Positions 24,755-34,242 of a stretch of 64,000 nt of DNA are shown here, in pieces. Source of the stretch: JAUVXJ01 sp034411995 (GTDB lineage Bacteria; Chloroflexota; Anaerolineae; UBA7937; B3-Chlor); contig DAOUME010000026.1 in NCBI GenBank assembly GCA_034411995.1, forward strand, positions 124,001-188,000. Reading direction: 5' to 3'. How positions within the stretch are numbered: position 1 is the first letter of the stretch; every line of letters begins with the position of its first letter. The translations under genes and the position numbers were made by a program. Below the pieces are notes generated by a model, which was given only the letters and a program-made list of their open reading frames with translations, was not told where the DNA came from and did no database searches.

Positions 24755-25741
24755 TCATGAGGCGCCAGACGCCGCCCTGTGGCAGGCTACGAAGTGGCCA
24801 GACTCTACTTCCACCAGAGAAGGCGCCCGATCCTGGCAAGATGGTTGCGAAAACGAGCAACGCGGGTGAAACCGGCAACCAGGCGGAAGGTCCCAGGGAG
24901 CAGGGACATCCCCCGGCAGCGGCGACACAGGAGACCGCCCGCCAGATGGCATCAGCACCGAAGCGATGAGCGCTCTGGTGTAGGGGTGGAGAGGTCGCCG
25001 ATGGATTTCCACCGTAGGTCCGAGTTCCACCGTCTCTCCCGCGTACATGACCAGAGTTCTATCACAGAAATACTCCACCAAGCTGAGGTTGTGGCTGATG
25101 AATAGGTAAGTGAGTCGAAGCTGCTCCTGCAATTCCGAAAGGAGGTCGATGATCCTGGCCTGCACCGACACGTCGAGAGCCGAAGTCGGCTCGTCGAGCA
25201 CCAGGAATCTAGGCTCCAGCGCCAGGGCTCGAGCGATGGCAACTCGTTGGCGCTCACCTCCACTGAGGGCGTTCGGATAACGACCGAGATAGTCCTGACT
25301 CAAACCGACCAGTGACAATAGCTCGCGCACTCTGTCCCTGATCCATCCTTGGCTTCCCGCCCGATGAACCGCAAGGGGCCGGGACACGATTCTCTCGATC
25401 CGATGGCGAGGGTTCAAGGATGAATAGGGATCCTGGAAGACCATCTGCATCGATCGCCTTGCTCTCTTCAACTCGCCGCGAGTCAGGCTCGTGATGTTCT
25501 TGCCGTCAAACAGCACCTCGCCGGACGTAGGCTTGAGTAAGGCCAGGAGCAGTCGACCCACGGTGGACTTGCCGCAACCCGACTCGCCCACGAGGCCGAA
25601 AGCCTCACCCTCATGAATCTCAAAGGAGACACCGTCCACGGCTTTGATCTGCGCATGCTGATCCGCCCCGCCCATGCCGCGCCGAGGAAAGTACTTGACC
25701 AGATTGGATACCTCTACCAGGTGCTGGAGATCAGCGTTCAT
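24755..25741 (-). CDS. Dipeptide/oligopeptide ABC transporter ATPase (DppF/OppF-like)
   Basis: A 328-residue ATPase powering a peptide- or nickel-type importer. Walker A is G-E-S-G-C-G-K-S-T, the signature L-S-G-G-E-R-Q-R, Walker B L-V-L-D-E-P-T and the H-loop S-H-N. The C-terminal oligopeptide extension contains the cysteine pattern (C-R-F-H-P-R-C, then C-x5-P) that binds a 4Fe-4S cluster in DppD/DppF-like proteins. It overlaps the upstream ATPase gene by 11 bp and is the last gene of the importer operon. Confidence 0.95.
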   Translation of the reverse strand: MNADLQHLVEVSNLVKYFPRRGMGGADQHAQIKAVDGVSFEIHEGEAFGLVGESGCGKSTVGRLLLALLKPTSGEVLFDGKNITSLTRGELKRARRSMQMVFQDPYSSLNPRHRIERIVSRPLAVHRAGSQGWIRDRVRELLSLVGLSQDYLGRYPNALSGGERQRVAIARALALEPRFLVLDEPTSALDVSVQARIIDLLSELQEQLRLTYLFISHNLSLVEYFCDRTLVMYAGETVELGPTVEIHRRPLHPYTRALIASVLMPSGGRSPVSPLPGDVPAPWDLPPGCRFHPRCSFSQPSCQDRAPSLVEVESGHFVACHRAASGAS

Positions 25742-26753
25742 AGCTGCCGCCCGGATAATGACAGGCTACATCGTGACCTGGTCGCTTCTCGACGGCCTGC
25801 GGTGCCTGCGTCAGGCAAAGCTGTGTCGCCCTCGCGCACCTGCTTGAGAACCTGCACCCCGTAGCCGCAGGGACCGGAGCGTGGGCCAGTTCGTGCACCA
25901 TCCCGAGCGGCACACCGCGCTTCCGAGGGTCGGGCACGGACTCGAGGAGTCCCTGAGTATAAGGATGCAGGGGAGAGGCCAGCACTTCGCCGACTGGGCC
26001 GCGCTCTACGATGATGCCGCGATACATGACGCACACGCTATCACACACGTGCGCGATGACCCCCAGGTCGTGGCTGATGAACAACATGGAGAGCTCTCTC
26101 TCGCGACGCAGCTCCGCAAACAGAGTCAGAATCTGCAACTGAATCGTCACGTCCAGGGCCGTCGTGGGTTCGTCTGCAATAATCAGGTCCGCGCCGGATG
26201 ACAGAGCCATGGCCACCACCACGCGCTGGCGCATACCACCGCTCAGCTCATGAGGGTAAGACGACAACAGCCTCTCCGGGTCCGGAAGCCTCACCAGGTC
26301 GAGCAGGTGAGTCGCTTGACTGTTCAGTGCTCGGGGTTCCCACTTGCGGTGCGCGCTGAGAGCGTTCTTCATCTGCCTGCCTATCGTGAGGAGCGGGTTC
26401 AACGCAGTCATAGGATCCTGTACGACCATGGAGATCCGACGGCCTCGAATTCCTCGCATATCTCCTTCCGACAACTTGACCAGATCCTGGCCTTCCAGGA
26501 TGATCTCGCCCTGCATGATCCGCGCCCGGGGATCCAGCAGCCGAAGGATAGAGAGCGCCGTCATGCTCTTGCCGCTCCCAGACTCACCTACCAGCCCCAC
26601 TACGCTACCGCGAGGGATGGTCAGATCCACACCATCCACAGCCCGCACCACGCGTCCACCACTGAAGTGGAAGTATGTGTGCAGGCCGCGGACCTCAAGC
26701 AAACTACTACTCCGTGCCAATGGGGGCCTCCGTCTGCCTGGGACCTGCCTCAC
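25731..26753 (-). CDS. Dipeptide/oligopeptide ABC transporter ATPase (DppD/OppD-like)
   Basis: A 340-residue partner ATPase. Walker A G-E-S-G-S-G-K-S, signature L-S-G-G-M-R-Q-R, Walker B L-I-I-A-D-E-P-T-T-A-L-D and H-loop I-S-H-D-L are present. The C-terminal oligo_HPY region (H-P-Y-T-Q-G-L-L) with a Cys cluster (C-R-F-S-S-R-C) is present. It starts with GTG overlapping the permease stop by 4 bp. Confidence 0.95.
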   Translation of the reverse strand: MRQVPGRRRPPLARSSSLLEVRGLHTYFHFSGGRVVRAVDGVDLTIPRGSVVGLVGESGSGKSMTALSILRLLDPRARIMQGEIILEGQDLVKLSEGDMRGIRGRRISMVVQDPMTALNPLLTIGRQMKNALSAHRKWEPRALNSQATHLLDLVRLPDPERLLSSYPHELSGGMRQRVVVAMALSSGADLIIADEPTTALDVTIQLQILTLFAELRRERELSMLFISHDLGVIAHVCDSVCVMYRGIIVERGPVGEVLASPLHPYTQGLLESVPDPRKRGVPLGMVHELAHAPVPAATGCRFSSRCARATQLCLTQAPQAVEKRPGHDVACHYPGGSYER

Positions 26754-27679
26754 TGCGAACGATAGGGATCGAGCATGTCACGCAGTCCGTCTCCTATGAA
26801 GTTGAAGCACAGCGACACCAACACGACCATCAGGCCAGGAATGATCGAGGCCCCTGGGTCCTGTCCGAGTGCGGTGCGGTTCTCGTTGATCATCAGACCC
26901 CAGTCGGCCGTTGGCGGGCCCACGCCCAGCCCGAAGAAGCTCAGACCGGCAGCAACGATCATGATACGTCCGAGTATGCTCGTGGAGAATACGATCAGCG
27001 CTGGAAGTACGTTGGGCATCACCTCTGCGACCACGATATCAATGCCACCAGCGCCAGAAGCCCGCGCTGCTTCCACGAATTCGCTACTCTTGACCGTCTG
27101 TGTGACGCTGTACACCACCCTGCTCATGTACGGGACCAGCACGACTCCGATGGCGATAATCTCGGTCCACAGCCCGGGCCCCAGCGCCCCTCCAATGGCG
27201 ATGGCCAGCAGGACCATCGGAAAAGCGAATAGCACATCCAGGCTTCGCATGATCAGCTGATCTACCCACCTGCCGAAGTACCCGGCGAGAAGCCCGAGCA
27301 CCAAGGAGAGAGGCAGCGCCAGTGCGGCTGGCATGAGCGCACTGAAGAGCGAGACCCTCCCTCCCCAGATGATCCTGCTGAGAATATCGCGACCCTGCCC
27401 ATCCGTTCCCAGCAGGAAACCGGGGGTCAAAGGAGGTGCCAGGCGAAAGGCATCATAGCCTTTCAATGGGTCCTGGGGCGCCACGAGAGCGGCTGCAAGA
27501 CTCACCAGGATCACGAACACCAGGAACACCGCGCTTCCCAGGGCCAGCCGATCTTGTGCGAAGGACCGCAAGGCTGACCCACGCCGCGACTCTGCCCCGC
27601 CCACAGGCAAGGCACTGACCTCGCTACCCGGACCCATGGTTTTCACATCTCCAATCCGCTGCTCTTGCCAATCGGGCAA
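26750..27679 (-). CDS. Dipeptide/oligopeptide ABC transporter permease (DppC/OppC-like)
   Basis: A 309-residue inner-membrane permease. The N-terminal helix has the typical L-x-x-P-x-D-P-L region, followed by about five more helices and the EAA loop E-A-A-R-A-S-G-A near residue 205. The start is TTG three bases after the upstream stop; an ATG at 27637 with a GGAG upstream is an alternative. It pairs with the DppB-like permease encoded just before. Confidence 0.94.
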   Translation of the reverse strand: MPDWQEQRIGDVKTMGPGSEVSALPVGGAESRRGSALRSFAQDRLALGSAVFLVFVILVSLAAALVAPQDPLKGYDAFRLAPPLTPGFLLGTDGQGRDILSRIIWGGRVSLFSALMPAALALPLSLVLGLLAGYFGRWVDQLIMRSLDVLFAFPMVLLAIAIGGALGPGLWTEIIAIGVVLVPYMSRVVYSVTQTVKSSEFVEAARASGAGGIDIVVAEVMPNVLPALIVFSTSILGRIMIVAAGLSFFGLGVGPPTADWGLMINENRTALGQDPGASIIPGLMVVLVSLCFNFIGDGLRDMLDPYRSQ

Positions 27680-27682
27680 ACC

Positions 27683-28633
27683 TCAGCCCCTCCGTGTCTT
27701 CGGGTCCAGAACCAGGACCACCACATCCGTAGCGAGGTTAACCAGCACAAAGGATACGGCTATGATCAGGGTGGCGGCCTGTACCGTCGGTACGTCCCGG
27801 CCGATCACGGCGGTATAGAGCTGCGAACCCAAGCCCGGCCACGAAAACACGACCTCTGCAAAGAGCGCTCCGCCCAGAAGCGTGCCCACCTGCAATCCAA
27901 TGACGCTGATGATGGGCGCCAGGGCGTTCACCAGCAGGTACTCGATGGCTATCTTCCAGCCCGCTATGCCGCTGGCAAGGGCCATTCGTACGTAGTCCTT
28001 TTGCGCCACCTCCAGTATGCTGCCCCTCGTCATGCGAGCAATGATGGCCATGGGTCCCAGGGAAACGGTGAATGCGGGCAACAGCAGATGGGCGAAGAGA
28101 TCACCGAGGCCACCCGGGTTACGCAGATCGTACATACCACCGGAAGGAAGTAGCTGTAAGTGCAGAGCGAAGATGTAGACCAGCACCAGACCTAACAGGT
28201 ACGCAGGTATGTTCGCCAGGAATAGTGAAACACCCATCACGGCCCTGTCGACGAGAGATCGGGGGTGAGTTCCGGCCACGACACCCACCAGCAGACCCGC
28301 GAATATCGCAGCCAGGAGACTGGTGCCTGCTAGGATGAGTGTGTTGCCGAAACGAGAGAGCACTAGCGGACCTACCGGTGTTCCCAGTGTAGGCGAGTGT
28401 CCGAGGTCTCCGCGGAGTACCCTGCCCAGCCATTGTGCATACTGCACTGGCAAAGGCCTGTCAAGCCCGTAGGCGGTCCTGAACGCTTCCACCGCATCTT
28501 CCGATGCGTATGGCCCGGCGATTGAGCGCGCTGCGTCCCCAGGAGCCAGATGGAGCAAGATGAATACGAAGACCGAGACGCCGAGCAGGATCAGCAACCC
28601 GAGCAAGAGCCTCCGGATCACCAGTTGTAGCAT
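27683..28633 (-). CDS. Dipeptide/oligopeptide ABC transporter permease (DppB/OppB-like)
   Basis: A 316-residue permease. The first helix is followed by F-x-L-L-H-L-A-P-G-D-A, a family mark. Six helices are visible, and the EAA-like loop reads D-Y-V-R-M-A-L-A-S-G-I near residue 212. It starts the four-gene import operon; the binding protein gene lies 2.5 kb upstream, separated by the amidohydrolase gene and decayed sequence. Confidence 0.94.
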   Translation of the reverse strand: MLQLVIRRLLLGLLILLGVSVFVFILLHLAPGDAARSIAGPYASEDAVEAFRTAYGLDRPLPVQYAQWLGRVLRGDLGHSPTLGTPVGPLVLSRFGNTLILAGTSLLAAIFAGLLVGVVAGTHPRSLVDRAVMGVSLFLANIPAYLLGLVLVYIFALHLQLLPSGGMYDLRNPGGLGDLFAHLLLPAFTVSLGPMAIIARMTRGSILEVAQKDYVRMALASGIAGWKIAIEYLLVNALAPIISVIGLQVGTLLGGALFAEVVFSWPGLGSQLYTAVIGRDVPTVQAATLIIAVSFVLVNLATDVVVLVLDPKTRRG

Positions 28634-28680
28634 CTATCGATCCCTCTGAATCGAGTCCGCGCGAAGTGACTGGAGGATGG

Positions 28681-29435
28681 TCACCGCGTCCGTAGTTGAC
28701 CACCACGAAGCTGTATTACATCCAATCCCCGCTGCACGTTTCCGAGCCACGTGGCAGAGGCCAGCAGCCAGGGATCATGTGAGGTATAGTCCAGGGTCGC
28801 GCACTCGTCGTCCACGACAATGCAGTTGTATCCTCTGCCCACGTTATCCCTGGCCGTAGTCTGCACGCTGTACGACAGTTCCCACCCCCACCGCGACCAG
28901 GGTCTCTACATCGAGGTTCCTGAGCAACCTGTCGATGTCGGAGGACTTGAATGCTCCATTTGCTGTCTTGTTGATCACCAACTCCTGCTCGCGGGGCTTC
29001 AGTTCAGACAGGATCGAGTGCTCGGGAGTTCCCTTGGGAAACGTGACCCGAAAACCCAGGCTTTGTTCTTCCGATGGGTAGCGCCGACAGAAATTGGGCA
29101 ACAGATCGCTTCCGTCGGCCAACACCGGCCCCAGCGCAAGATAGATGACGGGCAGATCATGCCCCTGAAGAAGTCGAGCAGACGCCTCATATTCGGTATG
29201 GGCTTCTCTTGCAGCTCGGAAAAGTAGTAGGAGGCCCCTCCGGGTCCACGCTACGAAAGGACCTGCCCAACCCATAGTCTGAGTGACCATCTGAATACTG
29301 CGTGTCCACGATTAGCAGGGCGGTGGCTGACGGATCGATGTCGAAGTCAGGCACCGGCCGGTGCCAGGAGCTGAGCTTAGTTCTCCGCTCTGGTTGCTCG
29401 ACCGTTTGACTCTCGCTCCCCATCGCGCCCACCAC
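28681..29435 (-). pseudogene. Isochorismatase-family cysteine hydrolase, broken by three frameshifts
   Basis: Consecutive pieces of one isochorismatase-like protein occur in changing frames. First, A-L-L-I-V-D-T-Q-Y-S-D and G-L-G-R-S-F in one frame. Then A-S-Y-Y-F-S-E-L-Q-E-K-P-I-P-N-M-R-R-L-L-D-F-F-R in a second frame from about 29250 (quoted only as short motifs: A-S-Y-Y-F-S and P-N-M-R-R-L-L). A third frame begins near 29165 with H-D-L-P-V-I-Y-L-A-L-G-P, includes the catalytic-type Lys in V-I-N-K-T, and runs to about 28870. Finally V-Q-T-T-A-R-D-N-V-G-R-G-Y-N gives the C-terminus. An active gene would need three single-base corrections. Either it is decaying or the assembly is poor here. 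Confidence 0.8.
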
Positions 29436-29580
29436 CGAACGTGACCGCCAGCTATGCCGCGTTTCACTGCACCAGCATCGCCGGACGCCTGATGACCACC
29501 TGACGACTTCTCATCTCGCCTACGAGGTCTGCCACGCTCTGAACGACCGCTTCGTTATAGCGGCCGCCTTCGTCTGCCAT

Positions 29581-30140
29581 TGCCTAGCCGGGATCACCCA
29601 AGGCGCCGGATGGGTCTGTCATCTTCGCCAGTCCCTCTACGATCAGTGGACGGAAGAGCCGGTCCCCTTCGCTGTAGAGGCCTAGGCCCGGTCGCCTCCC
29701 TGCCATGATGGCATCGCCGCCCGCGGCCTCTGAGACATCTAACAGTCGCTCGCCGTTGAGACATGAGCTGAGAGATGTCTCCAAGTCGCTCGGGGGTCAC
29801 TCCACCATCTGCTGCTTGGCGCGCTCATCGTCCGGCATTGTTGCACACGTAGTCCGGATCCACGACCGTCCACACAGCGCCGGTCTTGCTCGCAGCGCGT
29901 TCCGTGCCGATCCATCGAGGATGCAGCTTCGTGTCCGTGTGACCGCCGGCGACCATGATCTTCGAGAAGCTATGCTACACTCAGCTGCTAGTTCGTGCGC
30001 GTTCTGCCCGGGGAGCCCTGGCCGTAATCGTCGTGGTACGCGTGGGGGGCATGGAACGTCGAGGTCACCATCCATACGAGTGCGCAGCTAGAACGCTGCC
30101 AGTGTGTTCGGCAGGTTCCCCTGCCCAGCCCAGGCATTGA
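29581..30140 (-). pseudogene. Decayed coding remnant, family not recognised
   Basis: Between the isochorismatase remnant and the amidohydrolase gene no frame longer than about 90 codons makes sense. Protein-like patches appear in different minus-strand frames: H-A-Y-H-D-D-Y-G-Q-G near 30040, then G-G-H-T-D-T-K-L-H-P-R-W-I-G near 29925, followed by G-A-V-W-T-V-V-D-P-D-Y near 29870, and G-L-G-L-Y-S-E-G-D-R-L-F near 29660. They suggest one or two genes broken by frameshifts. I cannot name the family. Confidence 0.4.
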
Positions 30141-30200
30141 TCCTCCATTCGTAGCTACAACTCGTAGACTCCCGGGGTTGAGGGTTGGAAGGTGCGCCGC

Positions 30201-31013
30201 TTACTCCAGTCCTATCAACTCTGCAATAGTTCCCCCCATGATCCCGGACACTGCTGCTTGATCCAGATCGAGCTCCTCAAACATGTGCAGACACACGTCT
30301 TCGCTGCACCTTATGGGTAGCCCGCCCATGCTGGGGAAATCTGAGCCAAAGATTATCCTTCGAAGGGGCGCTAGCTTCCCCACCACGAACTTCACGTCTT
30401 GCTCTACCGAACTGCCCTGATAGAGATGCACAACCCAGGCCAGGTCCAGGTAGACGTGCGGGTGGTTTAGCGCAACACAGTACGCATCGAGGACGCGATG
30501 TCCACCCATGTGTGCCAATATCACCTTCAGGCCCGGTACCACCCTCAGTAGACGGTCCACCTCGAAAGGCAAATTGCTCGCTAGCGGCACCGAACTCTTT
30601 TGGCTTATGCAGTCTATCAGCACAGGCAAGCCCAATTCCGCTATCTTCTGGAACAGTGCGAGGTGCTGTGGATCGTTCAGTGAGAATCCTGAAATTCGCG
30701 GATGCAGCTTCACTCCCTTGAAGGGATAGAGCGATAGGCTCTCCACAAGGTCTCTAACAGCAATACCGGTCTCGAAATAGGTGTCCGGAACGGGCTGAAC
30801 AGAAGCAAACCCAGTGAAGCGATCCGCGTGCTTTTCGCAGACTGCTGCTACGAACTCGTTCCGATCATACGGCGCAATGCCGAAGATGACCGCACGATCC
30901 ATCCCCGCATCATCAAGCGCCTTGAGCAGTACCTCTGGATCACCGTTAATCTCCTGGCTGAAAGGGTTGCCTGGCTCGACTATGTGAGTGTGACCATCAA
31001 TGCGCATGGCCAC
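30201..31013 (-). CDS. Amidohydrolase family (amidohydro_2-type) metal hydrolase
   Basis: A 270-residue TIM-barrel hydrolase. Metal ligands are visible: D-G-H-T-H near residues 6-10, a His in G-V-K-L-H-P-R near 103, L-A-H-M-G-G near 167 and the catalytic Asp in F-G-S-D-F-P near 223. A second ATG two codons in is an equally good start. The family hydrolyses or decarboxylates ring or amide substrates (for example 2-pyrone dicarboxylate lactonase or ACMSD relatives). The gene lies in the uptake cluster next to the binding-protein gene, so its substrate may be what the ABC importer brings in. Confidence 0.9.
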   Translation of the reverse strand: MAMRIDGHTHIVEPGNPFSQEINGDPEVLLKALDDAGMDRAVIFGIAPYDRNEFVAAVCEKHADRFTGFASVQPVPDTYFETGIAVRDLVESLSLYPFKGVKLHPRISGFSLNDPQHLALFQKIAELGLPVLIDCISQKSSVPLASNLPFEVDRLLRVVPGLKVILAHMGGHRVLDAYCVALNHPHVYLDLAWVVHLYQGSSVEQDVKFVVGKLAPLRRIIFGSDFPSMGGLPIRCSEDVCLHMFEELDLDQAAVSGIMGGTIAELIGLE

Positions 31014-31174
31014 GGACTCCCCTAGACGCCGCCTGCTTTCTTGTCATACTCATCATGTCTGTCCCCTGCACCAAGTGAAAGTACGTACATCGGCCTCCAC
31101 AAAGCCGGACTCCTCGGGAGGCGAGACCCGCCCCCCGAAGAATCCGAGGGCTGACATGCCTTCTGAGAAGCGGC

Positions 31175-32845
31175 TCACGCGCGCCACGGCTCAAGGTACA
31201 CGGTAGAGAGCTGGTACCAGAGCTGATCGGGGCGCACGAACCCCCGTACGTACGGCGCGAGACCCAAAGGCATCTTGAGGTTGAACAGAGGAACGAAGGC
31301 CGCATCGTCGTGAAGAATCTGAGCAACCTGGCGATAGATGCCCTTCCGCGTCTCAGGATCAGTTTCCATCTCGCCCTGATCCAGCAACGTATCCACATCG
31401 GGATTTGCATACCAGCCATTATTGGCTCCCTTCGGCGGCCACCGAGTGGAGCGAGTTACCAAATCAATCCAATAGTCGGCTGTCATTCCCCAGCCAGCCA
31501 TGGCCATGCCATTGGGCGATTCCAGACCCGCCGCCCACTTGCCGCCGAACGTGGCCATGTCCAGTTTCTCTATCGCCAGATCAATACCAGCATCCCTGAG
31601 GTTCCGTTGAATCCACACAGCCTCGGCTTCCTGAGACTCAACGATCATGATCTGGCATGATATGCCATCTGGGAAACCTGCCTCGGCCAGAAGCGCGCGA
31701 GCTCCGTCCGGATCGTATGGGTATCCGTCGAACCGCGGGTCATACGCGGGCGAATTGGCCGGCAGCATGGACGCCGCTGGCGCAGCCCAATCGCCATACA
31801 AGCCCTTGCACAATCCTTCCTTGTCGATGGCCATGTTGATCGCGACACGTACATCCTTTATGCCTATGATAGGGTCCTTGTGGTTCAGCGGCATGTACCT
31901 CATGTATGGAGCGTCACAAGTGGATATTAGGATGTGGGCCGCTTCCAGATCCGCCTTCGCGTCCCAAGGAATGGATTGGTCGCAAATGTCGATCTCCCCT
32001 GCGACTATGGCCGCGACCCGCGTTGCGACGTCAGGCATGGGGCGGAAGATGATCTTGGCTAGCCTGGGCGCAGCTCCCCAGTAGTCGGGATTCCGCTCCA
32101 CCACAATCCTTTCCCCCGGCACCCTCTCAACGAAACGGAAGGGCCCAGTCATCACCGGCGCTTCACCCACGGCATCGTTGCCCACCTTCTTGACGTACTC
32201 CGGGCTGATCATCAATTGCTGACCCCAAGACTGACAAGTCATGCGCAGAAACTCGCCCCACGGCTTCGAAAGCACGAGCTTGACCGTGTATTCGTCCGGG
32301 GTCTGTATGTCTTGGAGATACTGATAGTTCCAGAAAGCGATCTGGGAGGCTGCCGGCAAATAGAACTCGAAGTCCTGGTCCCACTGGCGGCGGATGTTGA
32401 ACTCTACCGCCTCCGAGTTGAAGGGAGTGCCGTCGTGGAACGTGACGCCGCGCCGAAGATGAAAAGTATACTCCAAGCCGTCCGCAGAAACCTCGTAACT
32501 CTCGGCTAGCACCGGAACAAGTGGCGGCGTACCACGCAGGCCGTTGCTCAGATCTTCGCCAACGAGATGCTCTCCCATGGTCAGGTTCACGATAAACACA
32601 GCGCCTCCGAGGGTCCTGTGCGGGTCAAGCGTTGGCACGTCGGACTGAAGGCCTACGATTAGTGTATCACCCTCAAGTTCAACACCTGGTGTCGCCGTCG
32701 TCTGAGGCGTTGCTGCTGGACTGCAGGCGGACAGAATGGCGCTGATTGCCCCTGCGCCAGCGAGACCTAATCCGCCAGCGATGCCAGAGTTGAAGAAATC
32801 GCGCCTTGATATCTTCCAACTCTCTGGGTTTCTTTCTGTCTTCAC
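31175..32845 (-). CDS. Peptide-type ABC substrate-binding lipoprotein (SBP_bac_5), Tat signal
   Basis: A 556-residue extracytoplasmic binding protein of family 5 (DppA/OppA-like). The N-terminus holds a twin-arginine motif S-R-R-D-F-F followed by a hydrophobic segment and a lipobox L-S-A-C near residue 41, so it is probably Tat-exported and lipid anchored. Conserved features include T-L-D-P-H-R near 75, the Y-T-F-H-L-R-R-G-V-T-F-H-D-G-T region and D-K-E-G-L. It starts with GTG after GAGGAGGT. Its substrate is unknown; it likely feeds the DppBCDF-like genes downstream. Confidence 0.94.
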   Translation of the reverse strand: MKTERNPESWKISRRDFFNSGIAGGLGLAGAGAISAILSACSPAATPQTTATPGVELEGDTLIVGLQSDVPTLDPHRTLGGAVFIVNLTMGEHLVGEDLSNGLRGTPPLVPVLAESYEVSADGLEYTFHLRRGVTFHDGTPFNSEAVEFNIRRQWDQDFEFYLPAASQIAFWNYQYLQDIQTPDEYTVKLVLSKPWGEFLRMTCQSWGQQLMISPEYVKKVGNDAVGEAPVMTGPFRFVERVPGERIVVERNPDYWGAAPRLAKIIFRPMPDVATRVAAIVAGEIDICDQSIPWDAKADLEAAHILISTCDAPYMRYMPLNHKDPIIGIKDVRVAINMAIDKEGLCKGLYGDWAAPAASMLPANSPAYDPRFDGYPYDPDGARALLAEAGFPDGISCQIMIVESQEAEAVWIQRNLRDAGIDLAIEKLDMATFGGKWAAGLESPNGMAMAGWGMTADYWIDLVTRSTRWPPKGANNGWYANPDVDTLLDQGEMETDPETRKGIYRQVAQILHDDAAFVPLFNLKMPLGLAPYVRGFVRPDQLWYQLSTVYLEPWRA

Positions 32846-32996
32846 GTTTACCTCCTCACATCCCTTCGGCCATCAAGCTCAGCCGCGATACTCTTGACAC
32901 ACCTGCAACGCGCTTCAGTCCTACATCTGACACCTCCTTCCGCTGCCTCTACAGAATGCTCCCTGAAACGATAGCAGCTCCTTACTGCAGGATTGG

Positions 32997-34175
32997 CTAG
33001 ATGAGCCCAAGCTGCGTGCCGGCCTGACCGATCGCATTCAAGGCCCGTTGTATTTCTCTGGATGAGTGCGCTGCGGAAGGCTGGGCTCTCAACCTTGCCA
33101 TGCCCTTCGGTACGATGGGATAGCCCAACCCCGGAATGTACACTCCTTCTTCGAACAACCTGGAACTCATCTCAGCAGCCGCTGATGCTTCGCCCACCAG
33201 AATGGGAGTGATCGGACTCTCGCCGCTGCCCAGCAGAGTGAAGCCCATTTCCTTCAGGCCCTTTCGCAACTGCCTGGTGTTCTCCCACAACTTCTGTACC
33301 AATCCAGGCTCCTCCCGGTACACCTCCAGGGCAGCCAGAGCGCAGGCGGTAGTAACCGGGTTCATCGCACTGGTGAAGATGAAGAACCTGGCGTGGTCAA
33401 AGAGGAAATCCACCAGCGCCTTCGATCCCGCTATGTAGCCACCGCCAGCCGCACCCAAAGCCTTGCCGAAGGTGCCTGTCTGGATGTCCACCTGGCCCAT
33501 GACGCCGTAATACTCCGCGGTGCCCTTGCCGGTCTCGCCTATGACACCAGTGGCGTGCGCTTCGTCAATCGCGACGACGGCCGAATGCTCGTTGGCTAGC
33601 TCCATGACCTCAGGCAAGGCAACGGTGTCCCCCTCCATGCTGAACACACCATCACTGATGATCAATCGCAGTCTGGCATCGCTCGACTCCTCGAGAAGGG
33701 TCTTCAGAGTCATCAAGTCGCGATGGGGGTAGACCTTGGTATCAGCCCTGCTCAAGCGACAAGCATCGATGATGCTGGCATGATTGTACTGGTCGCTCAG
33801 GATCACGTCTCCCGCGCGCATGAGGCTGGGAACGAGGGCTGCGTTGGCGGCCGTACAGGAGTTGAACAGAATGACTGCCTCGCAGCCCGTGAACTCTGCC
33901 ATCGCTTCCTCCAGTTCGCGGTGAAGCGGAGTCGTACAGAGAACAGGATTCATGCCAGTGCCGCCACCCAGACTGTCCAGGGCCTTCCGGGCCCGCTCGA
34001 TCACCTTGGGATGGTTCGCCAGTCCGAGGTAGTTATTCGAGCCGAGCATGACGACTGACCGGCCATCCATCCGCACCGTGCCGGCCTGCGGGCTCTCAAG
34101 CGTGAGCAGATGCTGCTGAGCGATCTTTTGCACCGACGATCTGACTTCTGGCAACCCAGAGATTGTATCGACCAT
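32997..34175 (-). CDS. KBL/AOS-family PLP enzyme (alpha-oxoamine synthase type)
   Basis: A 392-residue fold-type I PLP enzyme of the alpha-oxoamine synthase family (2-amino-3-ketobutyrate CoA ligase, 8-amino-7-oxononanoate synthase and relatives). S-N-N-Y-L-G-L-A, G-G-G-T-G-M-N, D-E-A-H-A-T-G-V and the PLP-lysine region T-G-T-F-G-K-A-L-G are all present. Members condense an amino acid with an acyl-CoA, or run in the cleavage direction. Its exact substrate cannot be fixed; glycine plus acetyl-CoA is the default. No other biotin genes are nearby. The neighbouring SDR could process its amino-ketone. Confidence 0.9.
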   Translation of the reverse strand: MVDTISGLPEVRSSVQKIAQQHLLTLESPQAGTVRMDGRSVVMLGSNNYLGLANHPKVIERARKALDSLGGGTGMNPVLCTTPLHRELEEAMAEFTGCEAVILFNSCTAANAALVPSLMRAGDVILSDQYNHASIIDACRLSRADTKVYPHRDLMTLKTLLEESSDARLRLIISDGVFSMEGDTVALPEVMELANEHSAVVAIDEAHATGVIGETGKGTAEYYGVMGQVDIQTGTFGKALGAAGGGYIAGSKALVDFLFDHARFFIFTSAMNPVTTACALAALEVYREEPGLVQKLWENTRQLRKGLKEMGFTLLGSGESPITPILVGEASAAAEMSSRLFEEGVYIPGLGYPIVPKGMARLRAQPSAAHSSREIQRALNAIGQAGTQLGLI

Positions 34176-34242
34176 TCGCCTCTCCTCTCAAGCACATTCT
34201 GACTGCTAGGACCCACCAGGAACCCTTCGACGACTCGCGATG

